This document shows, piece after piece, positions 1-8,290 of a stretch of 64,000 nt of DNA. The notes beneath the pieces were generated by a model that was not told the DNA's origin, made no database searches, and saw only the letters and a list, made by a program, of their open reading frames with translations. Each line of letters opens with the position of its first letter. The stretch's first letter is position 1. The position numbers and the translations under genes were made by a program. Origin of the DNA: Candidatus Kuenenia hertensis (GTDB lineage: Bacteria; Planctomycetota; Brocadiia; Brocadiales; Brocadiaceae); assembly GCA_021646465.1 (NCBI GenBank), contig SOET01000004.1, positions 1 to 64,000 of the forward strand, written 5' to 3'.

Positions 1-29
1 CCGCCCGTAACAAAAATATGTTTAGTCAT
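1..29 (-). CDS. pyrG: CTP synthase, first codons only (partial)
   Basis: The last bases of the minus strand begin with ATG at 29 and read MTKHIFVTGG before the window edge. This is the characteristic N-terminus of CTP synthase, which makes CTP from UTP, ATP and glutamine. The start overlaps the kdsB stop codon by 8 nt, so the two are probably translationally coupled. A kdsB-pyrG pairing is common in Gram-negative bacteria and fits, because KdsB consumes CTP. Only ten codons are visible, so the call rests on the motif and the neighbour. Confidence 0.75.
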
Positions 30-786
30 TTTTATGTCTTTCTATAAATTCCATCAAATCATTTTTGGTATTTATACCACCAGATACATAATCTGTAATT
101 GCTACTTTTATTTTATACCCGTTTGAAAGAGCCCTAAGCTGTTCAAGTTTTTCCGCCATTTCTAACTTCGATGGCAATAAACTACCGTACTTCAATAAAA
201 AATCCTTACGATATCCATAAATTCCAAGATGCCTTAAAAATTCTATGCTCTTTCCTTGCACAAATTCATTATTATCTCTCACATATGGTATTTGAGAGCG
301 GGAGAAGTAGAGTGCGTATCCATCATTATCCAATACTACCTTTACACAGTTCGGATCTTTTAATGCTTCCGCACTCTCTATTCTGTTTGCCAGAGTTGAC
401 ATTACCGCGTTATCGTCTTTTTCCAGCACATCAATAACTAAATCAACCATTGCACCATTCATTTCCGGTTCATCCCCTTGCACGTTCACAATAAAATCTG
501 TATCCAACATTTTAGCAACCTCTGCGATTCGGTCCGTTCCTGAATGGTATTCCCCGGTAGTCATTTCTGCTGTGCCGCCAAAATCTTTTACTACATCATA
601 AATTCGTTTGCTGTCTGTTGCGACAATCACCTTTTCAATTCGCTTCGCATATTTCACATTTTCATAAACATGCTGAATTATATACTTTCCCGTTTTATCT
701 TTTACTTCCTGCAAAATCAATTTACCCTGCAATCTTGAAGAATCATATCTTGCAGGAATTATTACCACTGACTTACTTTTGCTCAT
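22..786 (-). CDS. kdsB: 3-deoxy-manno-octulosonate cytidylyltransferase (CMP-KDO synthetase)
   Basis: 254 aa, the usual family length. It activates KDO with CTP to give CMP-KDO for the lipid A-core of lipopolysaccharide, in the cytoplasm. The N-terminal nucleotide-binding signature IPARYDSSRLQGK is present, as are the central VQGDEPE metal/nucleotide motif and the HLGIYGYR segment. The family usually has PGK where this protein has QGK. It is the last complete gene of a long minus-strand run from mreB, about 105 nt after the radical-SAM gene, and overlaps pyrG downstream. It implies an LPS-type outer membrane. Confidence 0.95.
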   Translation of the reverse strand: MSKSKSVVIIPARYDSSRLQGKLILQEVKDKTGKYIIQHVYENVKYAKRIEKVIVATDSKRIYDVVKDFGGTAEMTTGEYHSGTDRIAEVAKMLDTDFIVNVQGDEPEMNGAMVDLVIDVLEKDDNAVMSTLANRIESAEALKDPNCVKVVLDNDGYALYFSRSQIPYVRDNNEFVQGKSIEFLRHLGIYGYRKDFLLKYGSLLPSKLEMAEKLEQLRALSNGYKIKVAITDYVSGGINTKNDLMEFIERHKND

Positions 787-891
787 ACATTATCCAAAAT
801 TGTGAATTATCCATTTAAGCGCTTAATTTTATTGAAGGGCGTTACCGTATTCAAATACATTTTAGAATATTCGTACGGATTAAAAATATTT

Positions 892-2733
892 TTACTGTAA
901 AAAATATTGCGATCTGGAACAACTTCCACATTCAGGGCACCTGGAAAGCCTGCAATCTTGCGTTATCTCTCGTTGTGAAGATCGTTCCGATTCTTGCAAG
1001 AGAAAAGGTTTCACTACGCCACAATTGATATGTCCCCATGGGAATATCTCCTCCTCACTTCTGCTCCTATGTATGTAAAATTTCCAATCTATTCCTTCCT
1101 TTTGAAAAGCATCCATCCATTTCTGAAACTGAAAATGTTCTTCCCAGGCATCAAACTTACACCCGCTCCTCCATGCATGATAAATAACTTTGCCCAATCT
1201 TCTATCTCCCCTGGCAAAGATTCCCTCCATTATGCTGCGTTCTGCTTTGTGAAATTTTATACGAATGCTTTTCCTTTTTATTCTATTATAAAGTTTTTCC
1301 CTTATTTCCTTAATTCTCTCCATAGTAACCATAGGTTGCCATTGATACGGTGTATGTGCCTTTGGTATGAACGGAGCAACACTTATATTTACCTGACCAT
1401 AATTGCCTCTCACCTTTTTCATTACATCAGAAACGTCATACGCCAATTCTGCGATTGCCTCAATATCGTCGTCTGTTTCTGTGGGAAGCCCAATCATGAA
1501 ATACAACTTAACCAGATTCCATCCTAGTTTAAACGCTTCCTCGATACCCCTAAAAAAATCCTCATTCGTAATATTTTTGTTTATTACTTTTCTCAAAGAC
1601 GGTTTAGCCGCTTCCAATGCAATCGTAAGCCCTGATTTTCGCACAGTATTCAGCATTGATGGTAATAAAGCAAGTTGCTCGTTCACCCTGAGAGAGGGAA
1701 ACGCGATGTTTACATGCCTTGGAGTAAAAGCCAGATTCATTTTTTCCATCAGTAGTTCTAAATGAGGATAATCACTTACCGAAAGTGACATTAATGATAT
1801 TTCATTATGCCCTGTATTCGCATAGGATTGTTCCGCCAAATGCAAGATGTTCTCTACCGTCCTGGGACGTGTTGGCCGTTTACTCATTCCTGCCTGACAA
1901 AATCTGCAGCCCTGAGTACACCCCCGCATGATCTCGATACTAATCCGGTCATGAATTGTTTTTACAAAAGGCATAATGGGTTTCGTCGGGTGATATGCCG
2001 TGTTTAAATCTTCAACCGTTGCAGATCGGATAGTGAATGGTATATCAGAATATTTTGGACGTATTTCTTTTATTGTATGATCACTATTATAAAAAATGTC
2101 ATATTGTGAAGGTACATACGCATTTTTCATTTTTTGAGCAATAGCAAAAAGTTTTTCCCTGCGAGAAAGTTTTTTTCGCTTCATTTCCTTAATCAACTCA
2201 ACAAATTGCGGCAAACTTTCCTCTCCATCGCCAACAAGAAAAACATCGATAAATTCTGCCAGTGGTTCCGGGGAAATAGCAACCGCTCCACCCGCGATAA
2301 CAAGAGGATCATCCTCGTAGCGGGCAGCAGACATAAGAGGGATATTCGACAGATCCAGCATATTGAGAATATTCGTATACGATAATTCATATTGAACAGA
2401 AAATCCGACAACATCGAACTCCTTTAATGGCGTGTATGTTTCTAATGAAAATAAAGATATTTTATGTTCTCTTAAAAGAGCTTCCATATCAGTTAATGGA
2501 GCATATGATCTTTCACATACAGTATCATTGCGATCATTAAGCAATCCATAAAGAATCTGAATTCCCGCATGAGACATTCCTATACTGTACGTATCCGGAA
2601 ACGCCAATACCACCTTCATATCAACATCAGAATGTTTTTTTATAATAGAATTACATTCTTTTCCGATGTACTGGCCGGGCATTTCTACTTTTGGCAATAT
2701 GTTTTCTATGACATAATTTCTAAGAGAACTCAT
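892..2733 (-). CDS. B12-binding-type radical SAM protein (TIGR03960-like)
   Basis: 613 aa. The N-terminal third has a cobalamin-binding-like fold with the GDGEESLPQ segment, and the middle carries the radical-SAM cluster motif CTQGCRFC within an IEIMRGCTQGC context. The protein belongs to the uncharacterised family often found fused to, or beside, a DUF2344 protein; no such partner or fusion is visible here. The C-terminus holds an additional Cys cluster (CPECGSCSR) that could bind a metal. The start lies 2 nt after the rodA stop, so the gene sits in the cell-shape operon. Substrate is unknown. Confidence 0.85.
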   Translation of the reverse strand: MSSLRNYVIENILPKVEMPGQYIGKECNSIIKKHSDVDMKVVLAFPDTYSIGMSHAGIQILYGLLNDRNDTVCERSYAPLTDMEALLREHKISLFSLETYTPLKEFDVVGFSVQYELSYTNILNMLDLSNIPLMSAARYEDDPLVIAGGAVAISPEPLAEFIDVFLVGDGEESLPQFVELIKEMKRKKLSRREKLFAIAQKMKNAYVPSQYDIFYNSDHTIKEIRPKYSDIPFTIRSATVEDLNTAYHPTKPIMPFVKTIHDRISIEIMRGCTQGCRFCQAGMSKRPTRPRTVENILHLAEQSYANTGHNEISLMSLSVSDYPHLELLMEKMNLAFTPRHVNIAFPSLRVNEQLALLPSMLNTVRKSGLTIALEAAKPSLRKVINKNITNEDFFRGIEEAFKLGWNLVKLYFMIGLPTETDDDIEAIAELAYDVSDVMKKVRGNYGQVNISVAPFIPKAHTPYQWQPMVTMERIKEIREKLYNRIKRKSIRIKFHKAERSIMEGIFARGDRRLGKVIYHAWRSGCKFDAWEEHFQFQKWMDAFQKEGIDWKFYIHRSRSEEEIFPWGHINCGVVKPFLLQESERSSQREITQDCRLSRCPECGSCSRSQYFLQ

Positions 2734-2735
2734 AA

Positions 2736-3827
2736 TTATTCAGAAGCAAGATCAATCTTTGAACGGATTTTTATATTAAAGATAATGGATAAAGCAATGA
2801 AGGAGGTAAGCATGGAAGAGCCTCCATAACTAATAAAAGGCAATGTCATTCCAACAATAGGGGCGATCCCTAAATTCATTGCAACATTAACGATCACCTG
2901 AGTCCCGAACATAGTAAACAATCCCACAATAACAAGCCGGCCAAAGGGTTCCCTAGTATTCCTGGCAATGCCAATACCACACATAAAAAAAACTACATAG
3001 AGGAATAAAATAAAACATGCCCTTAAGAACCCCCATTCTTCAGCAATAACAGCAAAAATAAAATCTGTATGTCGTTCAGGTAAAAATTTCAATCTGTTTT
3101 GTGTGCCATTTCCCCATCCTGCACCCAATAAACCACCAGAACCAATCGCGATAAGGGATTGAAGCCTATGATAGCCAGCACCCCAATCTGCGGTTTTTTC
3201 AGGCCAAAGGAATCCAATAATCCTCATCTTTTGATAAGGTTGCAACACAAAAAACCAGAGAAGAGGGGATACTGCTATTGACAGACCAAATAGCGCTGCC
3301 AAATAAAAAATACTAATCCCGGCAGTATATAAAATTGCAATCAAAACAGGAACCATGATGAGTGCAGTACCTAAATCTGGCTGTTTCATGATAAGCGCCA
3401 TAGGTACAATTGTTAAAAGGATTGCAATTCCAACATCAAATAATCCAAGACCATATTTTTTATACCGAAGAAACCGCGCAAGGGCGAAAATTAACGTTAT
3501 TTTCATAAATTCAGATGGTTGTATTGAAAAAGAACCAATTGAAAACCACCTGCGGGTACCCTTCACAGAATCGCCCATAATCAACAATAACACCAAAACG
3601 CAAAGAACACCGGCATAAATAATATAAGAATAATATGCAAACAACAGATAATCAAAATAGAGAAGGATAAAAAAAAGAATAAACCCAACCCCAATCCATA
3701 CAAACTGTTTCATTACATATTTTTCATTTGAAGCGCTGAAAATAAAAAACGCACCTATTGTCAACATGATGCATATGAGAGGAAAAATAATCCAATCAAA
3801 ATTTTTCGTTCGAATATTACCTATCAT
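2736..3827 (-). CDS. rodA: Rod shape-determining peptidoglycan polymerase RodA (SEDS family)
   Basis: 363 aa with about ten hydrophobic segments. RodA is the SEDS glycosyltransferase that polymerises lipid II during cylindrical growth in complex with PBP2. SEDS hallmarks include the KGTRRWFSIGSFSIQPSEFMK segment, the KQPDLGTALI motif, and the C-terminal GMTLPFISYGGSSM. It follows the PBP2 gene by 49 nt in the same direction and abuts the radical-SAM gene. This, like PBP2, implies real peptidoglycan synthesis. Confidence 0.95.
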   Translation of the reverse strand: MIGNIRTKNFDWIIFPLICIMLTIGAFFIFSASNEKYVMKQFVWIGVGFILFFILLYFDYLLFAYYSYIIYAGVLCVLVLLLIMGDSVKGTRRWFSIGSFSIQPSEFMKITLIFALARFLRYKKYGLGLFDVGIAILLTIVPMALIMKQPDLGTALIMVPVLIAILYTAGISIFYLAALFGLSIAVSPLLWFFVLQPYQKMRIIGFLWPEKTADWGAGYHRLQSLIAIGSGGLLGAGWGNGTQNRLKFLPERHTDFIFAVIAEEWGFLRACFILFLYVVFFMCGIGIARNTREPFGRLVIVGLFTMFGTQVIVNVAMNLGIAPIVGMTLPFISYGGSSMLTSFIALSIIFNIKIRSKIDLASE

Positions 3828-3876
3828 CTGCCATTAGCCCACGAAACAAAGACTTTCATCTCCCTCATTTACTCCG

Positions 3877-5805
3877 TTACAACGATGGACTCAATTCAGG
3901 ATACAAAAAAGATAACAACTCTTTTGCAATAGGTCCCGCAATGGTACCACCATGCTCCGGTGTATGTTCCACAAGAATTAAAAACGCATATTGCGGCTTA
4001 TCATACGGCACGTAGCCGGCAAACCAAGCATGATAATCATTATTTCTTCCTGTTTCTGCCGTTCCGGTTTTACCGGCAACTTTATAAACTTCCAGCCCCT
4101 TATTTTTCGCAGTACCACGTATAACAACCTCATGAAGAGATTTTTGTACAACATTTAAAATTTCGGGGCGTATATTGATTTTCTTTTCCTTGCCAGGATT
4201 GAAAGATTTCAGTACTTCTCCAGCCTTGTTTGCAAGTTTTAACATAATGTGCGGCTGAACAAGCGTACCTCCATTCGCAATAGCGGCATACGCACGAACC
4301 ATTTGAATTGGTGTTGTAAGTAATGCTCCCTGCCCTATTGCAATGTTCATGGCAGTGGCCGTTGTAGCGATCTCCGGTAAATTTCCGTCTTTTTCAAATA
4401 AAAGATCTATACCGGTCTCCTCCCCTATACCAAACTTTTTCGCCCAAGTATAAAATGATTCTCTTTCAAGTCTCTTGGCCGTTTCAAAAAAGAAAACATT
4501 ACACGAAAATGGAATAGCATCTTCTATTGTTACCAACCCATGCCCGCTGTTAGACCAGCAGCGAAAGATAATATTTTTATAGTTAGTGTATCCGTTACAC
4601 TCAAAATCAGTATGCGTGCTTATATTATTTTCACTCATTGCCGCTATTGCCGTAATAGCCTTAAAAATAGAACCAGGGGGCAAAGCTCCCTGTATCGCTC
4701 TGTTAAGCAAAGGTTTTGCTTTATCTCTGTTAAGTCGGGAAAAATCCTTGTTAAAAGTGTTAGGATTAAATCGAGGGTTGTTTGCCAGGGCAATTATTTC
4801 TCCCGTCCATGGATCCATAACAATAATTGCACCGCGATTCTTTCCTATCACTTTTTCCGCATGTGCCTGAATTCTGCTGTCAATCGTCAAATAAAGATCA
4901 TTTCCGGGAACGGGTGGTCTTTCCAGCACAACCTTTTCTATTTGAGTATTTTTACAAATAATTTCTTCAAACCTTTTCCCGCGCATGCCATGCAATTCTG
5001 CCTCAAATTTTGCTTCAACACCCGTCCTTCCGATAAGATCATCTTTTGCATATCCATCATACAGTAACAAAGGATTTTCATCCGCTGAACGGCTGGAATC
5101 TAATACAAAATTATCCCATTTTTCACTGTATTCTTCCCATTCTTTCTCGGTAAGTTTCCCCATGTATCCAAGGACATGAGAAGCGGTCTCCTGTCCCGGA
5201 TATACCCTCTTGGACCGTGTAGTAACCCGCATACCAGGGAATTTATCCTTTTCAATTTCTATTTGTATGGCCTTTTCTAAAGCTATATCGGGAACAACAG
5301 GGTAATAGCCATTTTCTTCTTTTACGAGAATGGGTCTGCCGAATTTTTTTTCCATATCCTTTTTGACCTGTTCCACTTTCTTCACAGCCCTTCTGGTATT
5401 TTTTAATAGCTTCTCCCGCGATGTGCTTAATGCACGGGACAAATTATTCAGCCATATTTCCATATCTTCATGACATTCTCTGCATGATTTATTCGTATTT
5501 TTATGAGCCTTTAACTCCGCAATGCGCGGAACAGTATTCTTTCCGTACACAATATGACAGTAAAGCAAGTTCTTATATCGAACCGATATATCAAATGCAT
5601 GGTGATCGATCGCCAAAACCTCTCCATGCCGGTCAAATATCGTCCCCCGAACGGCCTCCAATGGGTAGCTTCTGATTCTGCGCGTTTTCGATATTCCTTT
5701 GTATTTGCTGCTCTCAATAATCTGCAGATAAAAGAGTCTTGCAACAATACAAAAAATAAACAATAAAAAAATAACAAAAATACTTTTATTTCGGTTTGGG
5801 TACAT
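3877..5805 (-). CDS. mrdA: Penicillin-binding protein 2 (elongasome transpeptidase) with an extra CXXCH motif
   Basis: 642 aa. One N-terminal membrane anchor (about residues 8-28) is followed by the dimerisation domain and a penicillin-binding transpeptidase domain. Active-site motifs are SIFK (Ser379, Lys382), SCN (434-436) and KTG (579-581). It crosslinks peptidoglycan outside the inner membrane with RodA. Unusually, the N-terminal domain contains CRECH at residues 108-112 (bases 5470-5484), a textbook CXXCH haem c attachment pattern, preceded by Cys83-His84. Standard PBP2 proteins lack this as far as I know. It starts 3 nt after mreD and is surely in the mre operon. Confidence 0.95.
   Translation of the reverse strand: MYPNRNKSIFVIFLLFIFCIVARLFYLQIIESSKYKGISKTRRIRSYPLEAVRGTIFDRHGEVLAIDHHAFDISVRYKNLLYCHIVYGKNTVPRIAELKAHKNTNKSCRECHEDMEIWLNNLSRALSTSREKLLKNTRRAVKKVEQVKKDMEKKFGRPILVKEENGYYPVVPDIALEKAIQIEIEKDKFPGMRVTTRSKRVYPGQETASHVLGYMGKLTEKEWEEYSEKWDNFVLDSSRSADENPLLLYDGYAKDDLIGRTGVEAKFEAELHGMRGKRFEEIICKNTQIEKVVLERPPVPGNDLYLTIDSRIQAHAEKVIGKNRGAIIVMDPWTGEIIALANNPRFNPNTFNKDFSRLNRDKAKPLLNRAIQGALPPGSIFKAITAIAAMSENNISTHTDFECNGYTNYKNIIFRCWSNSGHGLVTIEDAIPFSCNVFFFETAKRLERESFYTWAKKFGIGEETGIDLLFEKDGNLPEIATTATAMNIAIGQGALLTTPIQMVRAYAAIANGGTLVQPHIMLKLANKAGEVLKSFNPGKEKKINIRPEILNVVQKSLHEVVIRGTAKNKGLEVYKVAGKTGTAETGRNNDYHAWFAGYVPYDKPQYAFLILVEHTPEHGGTIAGPIAKELLSFLYPELSPSL
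5470..5484 (-). other. CXXCH (haem c-like) motif inside PBP2
   Basis: Reads Cys-Arg-Glu-Cys-His in the reading frame of the PBP2 gene, in the extracytoplasmic N-terminal domain just after a lysine-rich stretch. The codons TGC AGA GAA TGT CAT can be read directly on the minus strand. Whether haem is attached is unknown; a metal site or disulfide is the alternative. Confidence 0.6.
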
Positions 5806-5808
5806 GGA

Positions 5809-6306
5809 TTATTTTTCCATGAAAAATAAATTTTTGGTGGGTTGCAGCTTATCAAAAATGTAAAACAGAAACGGGGCAACAGCTGCCGTGTATAACGAAC
5901 AAATAAAAATCATCCATATTGTTGAAGAAATGTTCAGAGAACGGTAAGTTATTACAGTATGTAAGGCATAAAATAAATTATACACGATAGAAAAAAAAAA
6001 TGTGACCAATATTTTTGTTACCAAATGCCCGCGGAACAACATTCCTCTTATTGACCAGATAAAAAAACCTACTGCAATAAAAAAAACCGAATTGATTCCC
6101 AAAGCGCCTTCTGAAAAAAGATCTTTTGATAGCCCGGTAAACCAACTCGTAATCACATTGCGTTTTACATCGATAAAAAAAGAGTAAAAGACCACTAACG
6201 GGAAATAAAAATCAGGCACCGCAATACCAATATTAATCCAGTTCATCATCGTTGATTGAAAGAGGGAAATGCAGAATAAAATACAAAAAAAAGTTATCCA
6301 ACGCAT
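5809..6306 (-). CDS. mreD: Rod shape-determining protein MreD
   Basis: 165 aa, very hydrophobic with about five membrane segments, the usual MreD size. MreD is an inner-membrane part of the elongasome that links MreC to the PBP2/RodA synthase. Sequence conservation is low, as normal for MreD, so the assignment leans on size, topology and position between mreC (4 nt upstream) and mrdA (3 nt downstream). Confidence 0.9.
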   Translation of the reverse strand: MRWITFFCILFCISLFQSTMMNWINIGIAVPDFYFPLVVFYSFFIDVKRNVITSWFTGLSKDLFSEGALGINSVFFIAVGFFIWSIRGMLFRGHLVTKILVTFFFSIVYNLFYALHTVITYRSLNISSTIWMIFICSLYTAAVAPFLFYIFDKLQPTKNLFFMEK

Positions 6307-6309
6307 GGA

Positions 6310-7143
6310 TTATTCCTTTATTACTAATACATTTTCAATCTTTGTTATATTTACCATTGGTAATACTTTTACACTTTGAAACAAGGCGCCGCCTTTTGTC
6401 TCATTCTCAATTACAGTGGCGATAGGAAGAGAAGAGAGATAAAATGATCCTATATCAGAAGAAACTATGCTATCTCCCGTTTTAATCTTCGTCCACCTTG
6501 GTACATATTTTAACTGACAATAAGGAGAGGCATTGCCTTCTACAATAACCTGATCCCTTGTCTGGAGTATTTTCCCTGGAATACGAGATGCAGGATCAGT
6601 AACTAATTGAACCAAACTGGTTCTCTGCCCTGCCGCAGCAATCAACCCTACCAGCGCATTGTCAGTTACAACAATATTATTATCAGTAACGCCATCTTTT
6701 GTTCCGACATTAATGGTTATACTTCTTCGAAAAATTGAAGTATCGTAACCGATAATATCTGCCGGAATAATTTTTGATTTTGATATTTTTTGCTCTTTTT
6801 GAAATTCTGAGACCGAGCTTAATTTCTCCTGCAATTTGTAATTAATATCCTGTAATTCAATAATTTTGTTTCTCAGCTCAAAAGCCTCATTTTCCAGCTC
6901 CGTTTTTGCCTCCTGTTCCTGCCACATACACGCAATCCTATGAAAAAAATCACTTGCCGTATTGCTACATAAACACGTAACCCACTGGAATGGTCTAACT
7001 GGTATCACGCAAGCCATTTTTATTCCGTTTGAAACTTTAACAGGCAAGAACAATAATATTAAGGAAATGGTAAGAACGAAGGTTGTAATTGTAAGTGGAT
7101 GAGATAACAGGTCGTTAAAATTAGGTTTGGAGGTCCTCATCAT
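6310..7143 (-). CDS. mreC: Rod shape-determining protein MreC
   Basis: 277 aa. A single N-terminal membrane segment (about residues 16-36) is followed by a coiled coil (about 75-115, LENEAFELRNKIIELQD region) and the beta-rich MreC domain with the IIGYDTSIFRRSITINVGTKDGV block. It is the extracytoplasmic scaffold of the rod complex. The start codon (ATG ATG) lies inside the end of mreB, a 23-nt overlap, which supports translational coupling. Confidence 0.95.
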   Translation of the reverse strand: MMRTSKPNFNDLLSHPLTITTFVLTISLILLFLPVKVSNGIKMACVIPVRPFQWVTCLCSNTASDFFHRIACMWQEQEAKTELENEAFELRNKIIELQDINYKLQEKLSSVSEFQKEQKISKSKIIPADIIGYDTSIFRRSITINVGTKDGVTDNNIVVTDNALVGLIAAAGQRTSLVQLVTDPASRIPGKILQTRDQVIVEGNASPYCQLKYVPRWTKIKTGDSIVSSDIGSFYLSSLPIATVIENETKGGALFQSVKVLPMVNITKIENVLVIKE

Positions 7144-8176
7144 ATAAAACAGCTTTAAACAAATCTAAATTTTCAAGGAGATATCCTGTCCCCCTTGCAA
7201 CAGCAGTTAAAGGATCTGCAGCAACTTTCACCGGCAGGCCGGTTTCCTCTGCTAACAATGTATCCAGTCTTCTGATTAAAGCGCCTCCCCCTACTAATAC
7301 TAATCCATTGGTGATTAAATCGGATGCAAGTTCGGGGGCAGTTTTTTCCAGAGTGGATTTAACCGCATATACTATTTTATCAACAGGTTCTTTTAATGCC
7401 TCTCTGATCTCTTCAGAACCAATATTTGTAGCTCTTGGCAATCCGGCAATTGCATCTCTCCCGCGAACTTCCATAGTCAATTCTTCATCCAGCGGATACG
7501 CTGACCCGATAGAAATCTTGATTTGTTCTGCCGTTCGATGCCCTATGTCAAGATTGTACGTCTTTCTCACATATTGAACAATCGCTTCATCTAACTCGTC
7601 CCCCGCAATCCTGAGACTTTCGTGGGTAAAAATATCGCCAAGGGAAAGTACAGCAACTTCAGTTGTCCCACCGCCGATATCAACAACCATACTCGCTTCA
7701 GGTTCCCCCACGGGAAGTCCTACCCCAATCGCAGCAGCCTTTGGTTCAGAAACAAGATATACTTCACGCGCACCAGCCCTTTCAGCAGAATTTACCACCG
7801 CCCGTTTTTCTACCGCTGTGATTCCGGATGGAATTGCAATTAATATTCTTGGACGTACCCCCCACTTACGTTTGTGAACTTTCGTGATAAAGTATTTGAG
7901 CATTGCTTCCGTAATGTCAAAATCCGCAATTACTCCGTTTTTAAGCGGACGAATAACGGAAATACTGCTCGGGGCTTTTTCCAACATTGATTTTGCAACA
8001 ATTCCTACCGCCCTTCCGTTTAAAAGAACTTTATTCGTCCCTGGTTTCACTGCAACCACAGAAGGTTCCGATAATACAATGCCATGGCCAGGTATACAAA
8101 CAAGAGTATTTGCAGTACCAAGGTCAATTCCCATATCTGTTGAAACGAAACCCAAAACGAAGTCTAATGGATGCAT
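7121..8176 (-). CDS. mreB: Cell shape-determining actin homologue MreB
   Basis: 351 aa. MreB is a cytoplasmic ATP-binding actin-like filament protein directing lateral wall synthesis. Visible motifs are phosphate-1 MGIDLGTANTLV, phosphate-2 VVDIGGGTTEVAVLS, and the adenosine motif GLVLVGGGALIRRLD. The C-terminus extends slightly (LFKAVLYDEDLQT) over the mreC start. It is the first gene of the shape operon, with a good promoter 85-110 nt upstream. Confidence 0.97.
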   Translation of the reverse strand: MHPLDFVLGFVSTDMGIDLGTANTLVCIPGHGIVLSEPSVVAVKPGTNKVLLNGRAVGIVAKSMLEKAPSSISVIRPLKNGVIADFDITEAMLKYFITKVHKRKWGVRPRILIAIPSGITAVEKRAVVNSAERAGAREVYLVSEPKAAAIGVGLPVGEPEASMVVDIGGGTTEVAVLSLGDIFTHESLRIAGDELDEAIVQYVRKTYNLDIGHRTAEQIKISIGSAYPLDEELTMEVRGRDAIAGLPRATNIGSEEIREALKEPVDKIVYAVKSTLEKTAPELASDLITNGLVLVGGGALIRRLDTLLAEETGLPVKVAADPLTAVARGTGYLLENLDLFKAVLYDEDLQT

Positions 8177-8260
8177 TTTGTTTCTCTGGAAATGATCCTC
8201 CGTGGTATTGTTTATTTTCTACAAGTATAAGAAAATATAATAGTTAACAATTAAGTTGGG

Positions 8261-8290
8261 ATTATACGGTTATTATTTATGAAATGTCAA
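8261..8290 (-). promoter_or_regulatory. Sigma70-type promoter of the mre operon
   Basis: Reading the minus strand, TTGACA (8290-8285) and TATAAT (8266-8261) are separated by 18 nt. Both boxes match consensus. The -35 box overlaps the lnt stop codon, and the predicted leader to mreB is about 80 nt. This separates moeA-lnt from mreB onward. Confidence 0.6.

Noticed and set aside
994-1527. 177-aa plus-strand frame opposite the radical-SAM gene
   Set aside because: Antisense shadow; no ribosome binding site and the opposite strand encodes a conserved protein.
4540-5067. 175-aa plus-strand frame opposite PBP2
   Set aside because: Antisense shadow of the transpeptidase gene, Cys/Phe/Ile-rich and not protein-like.
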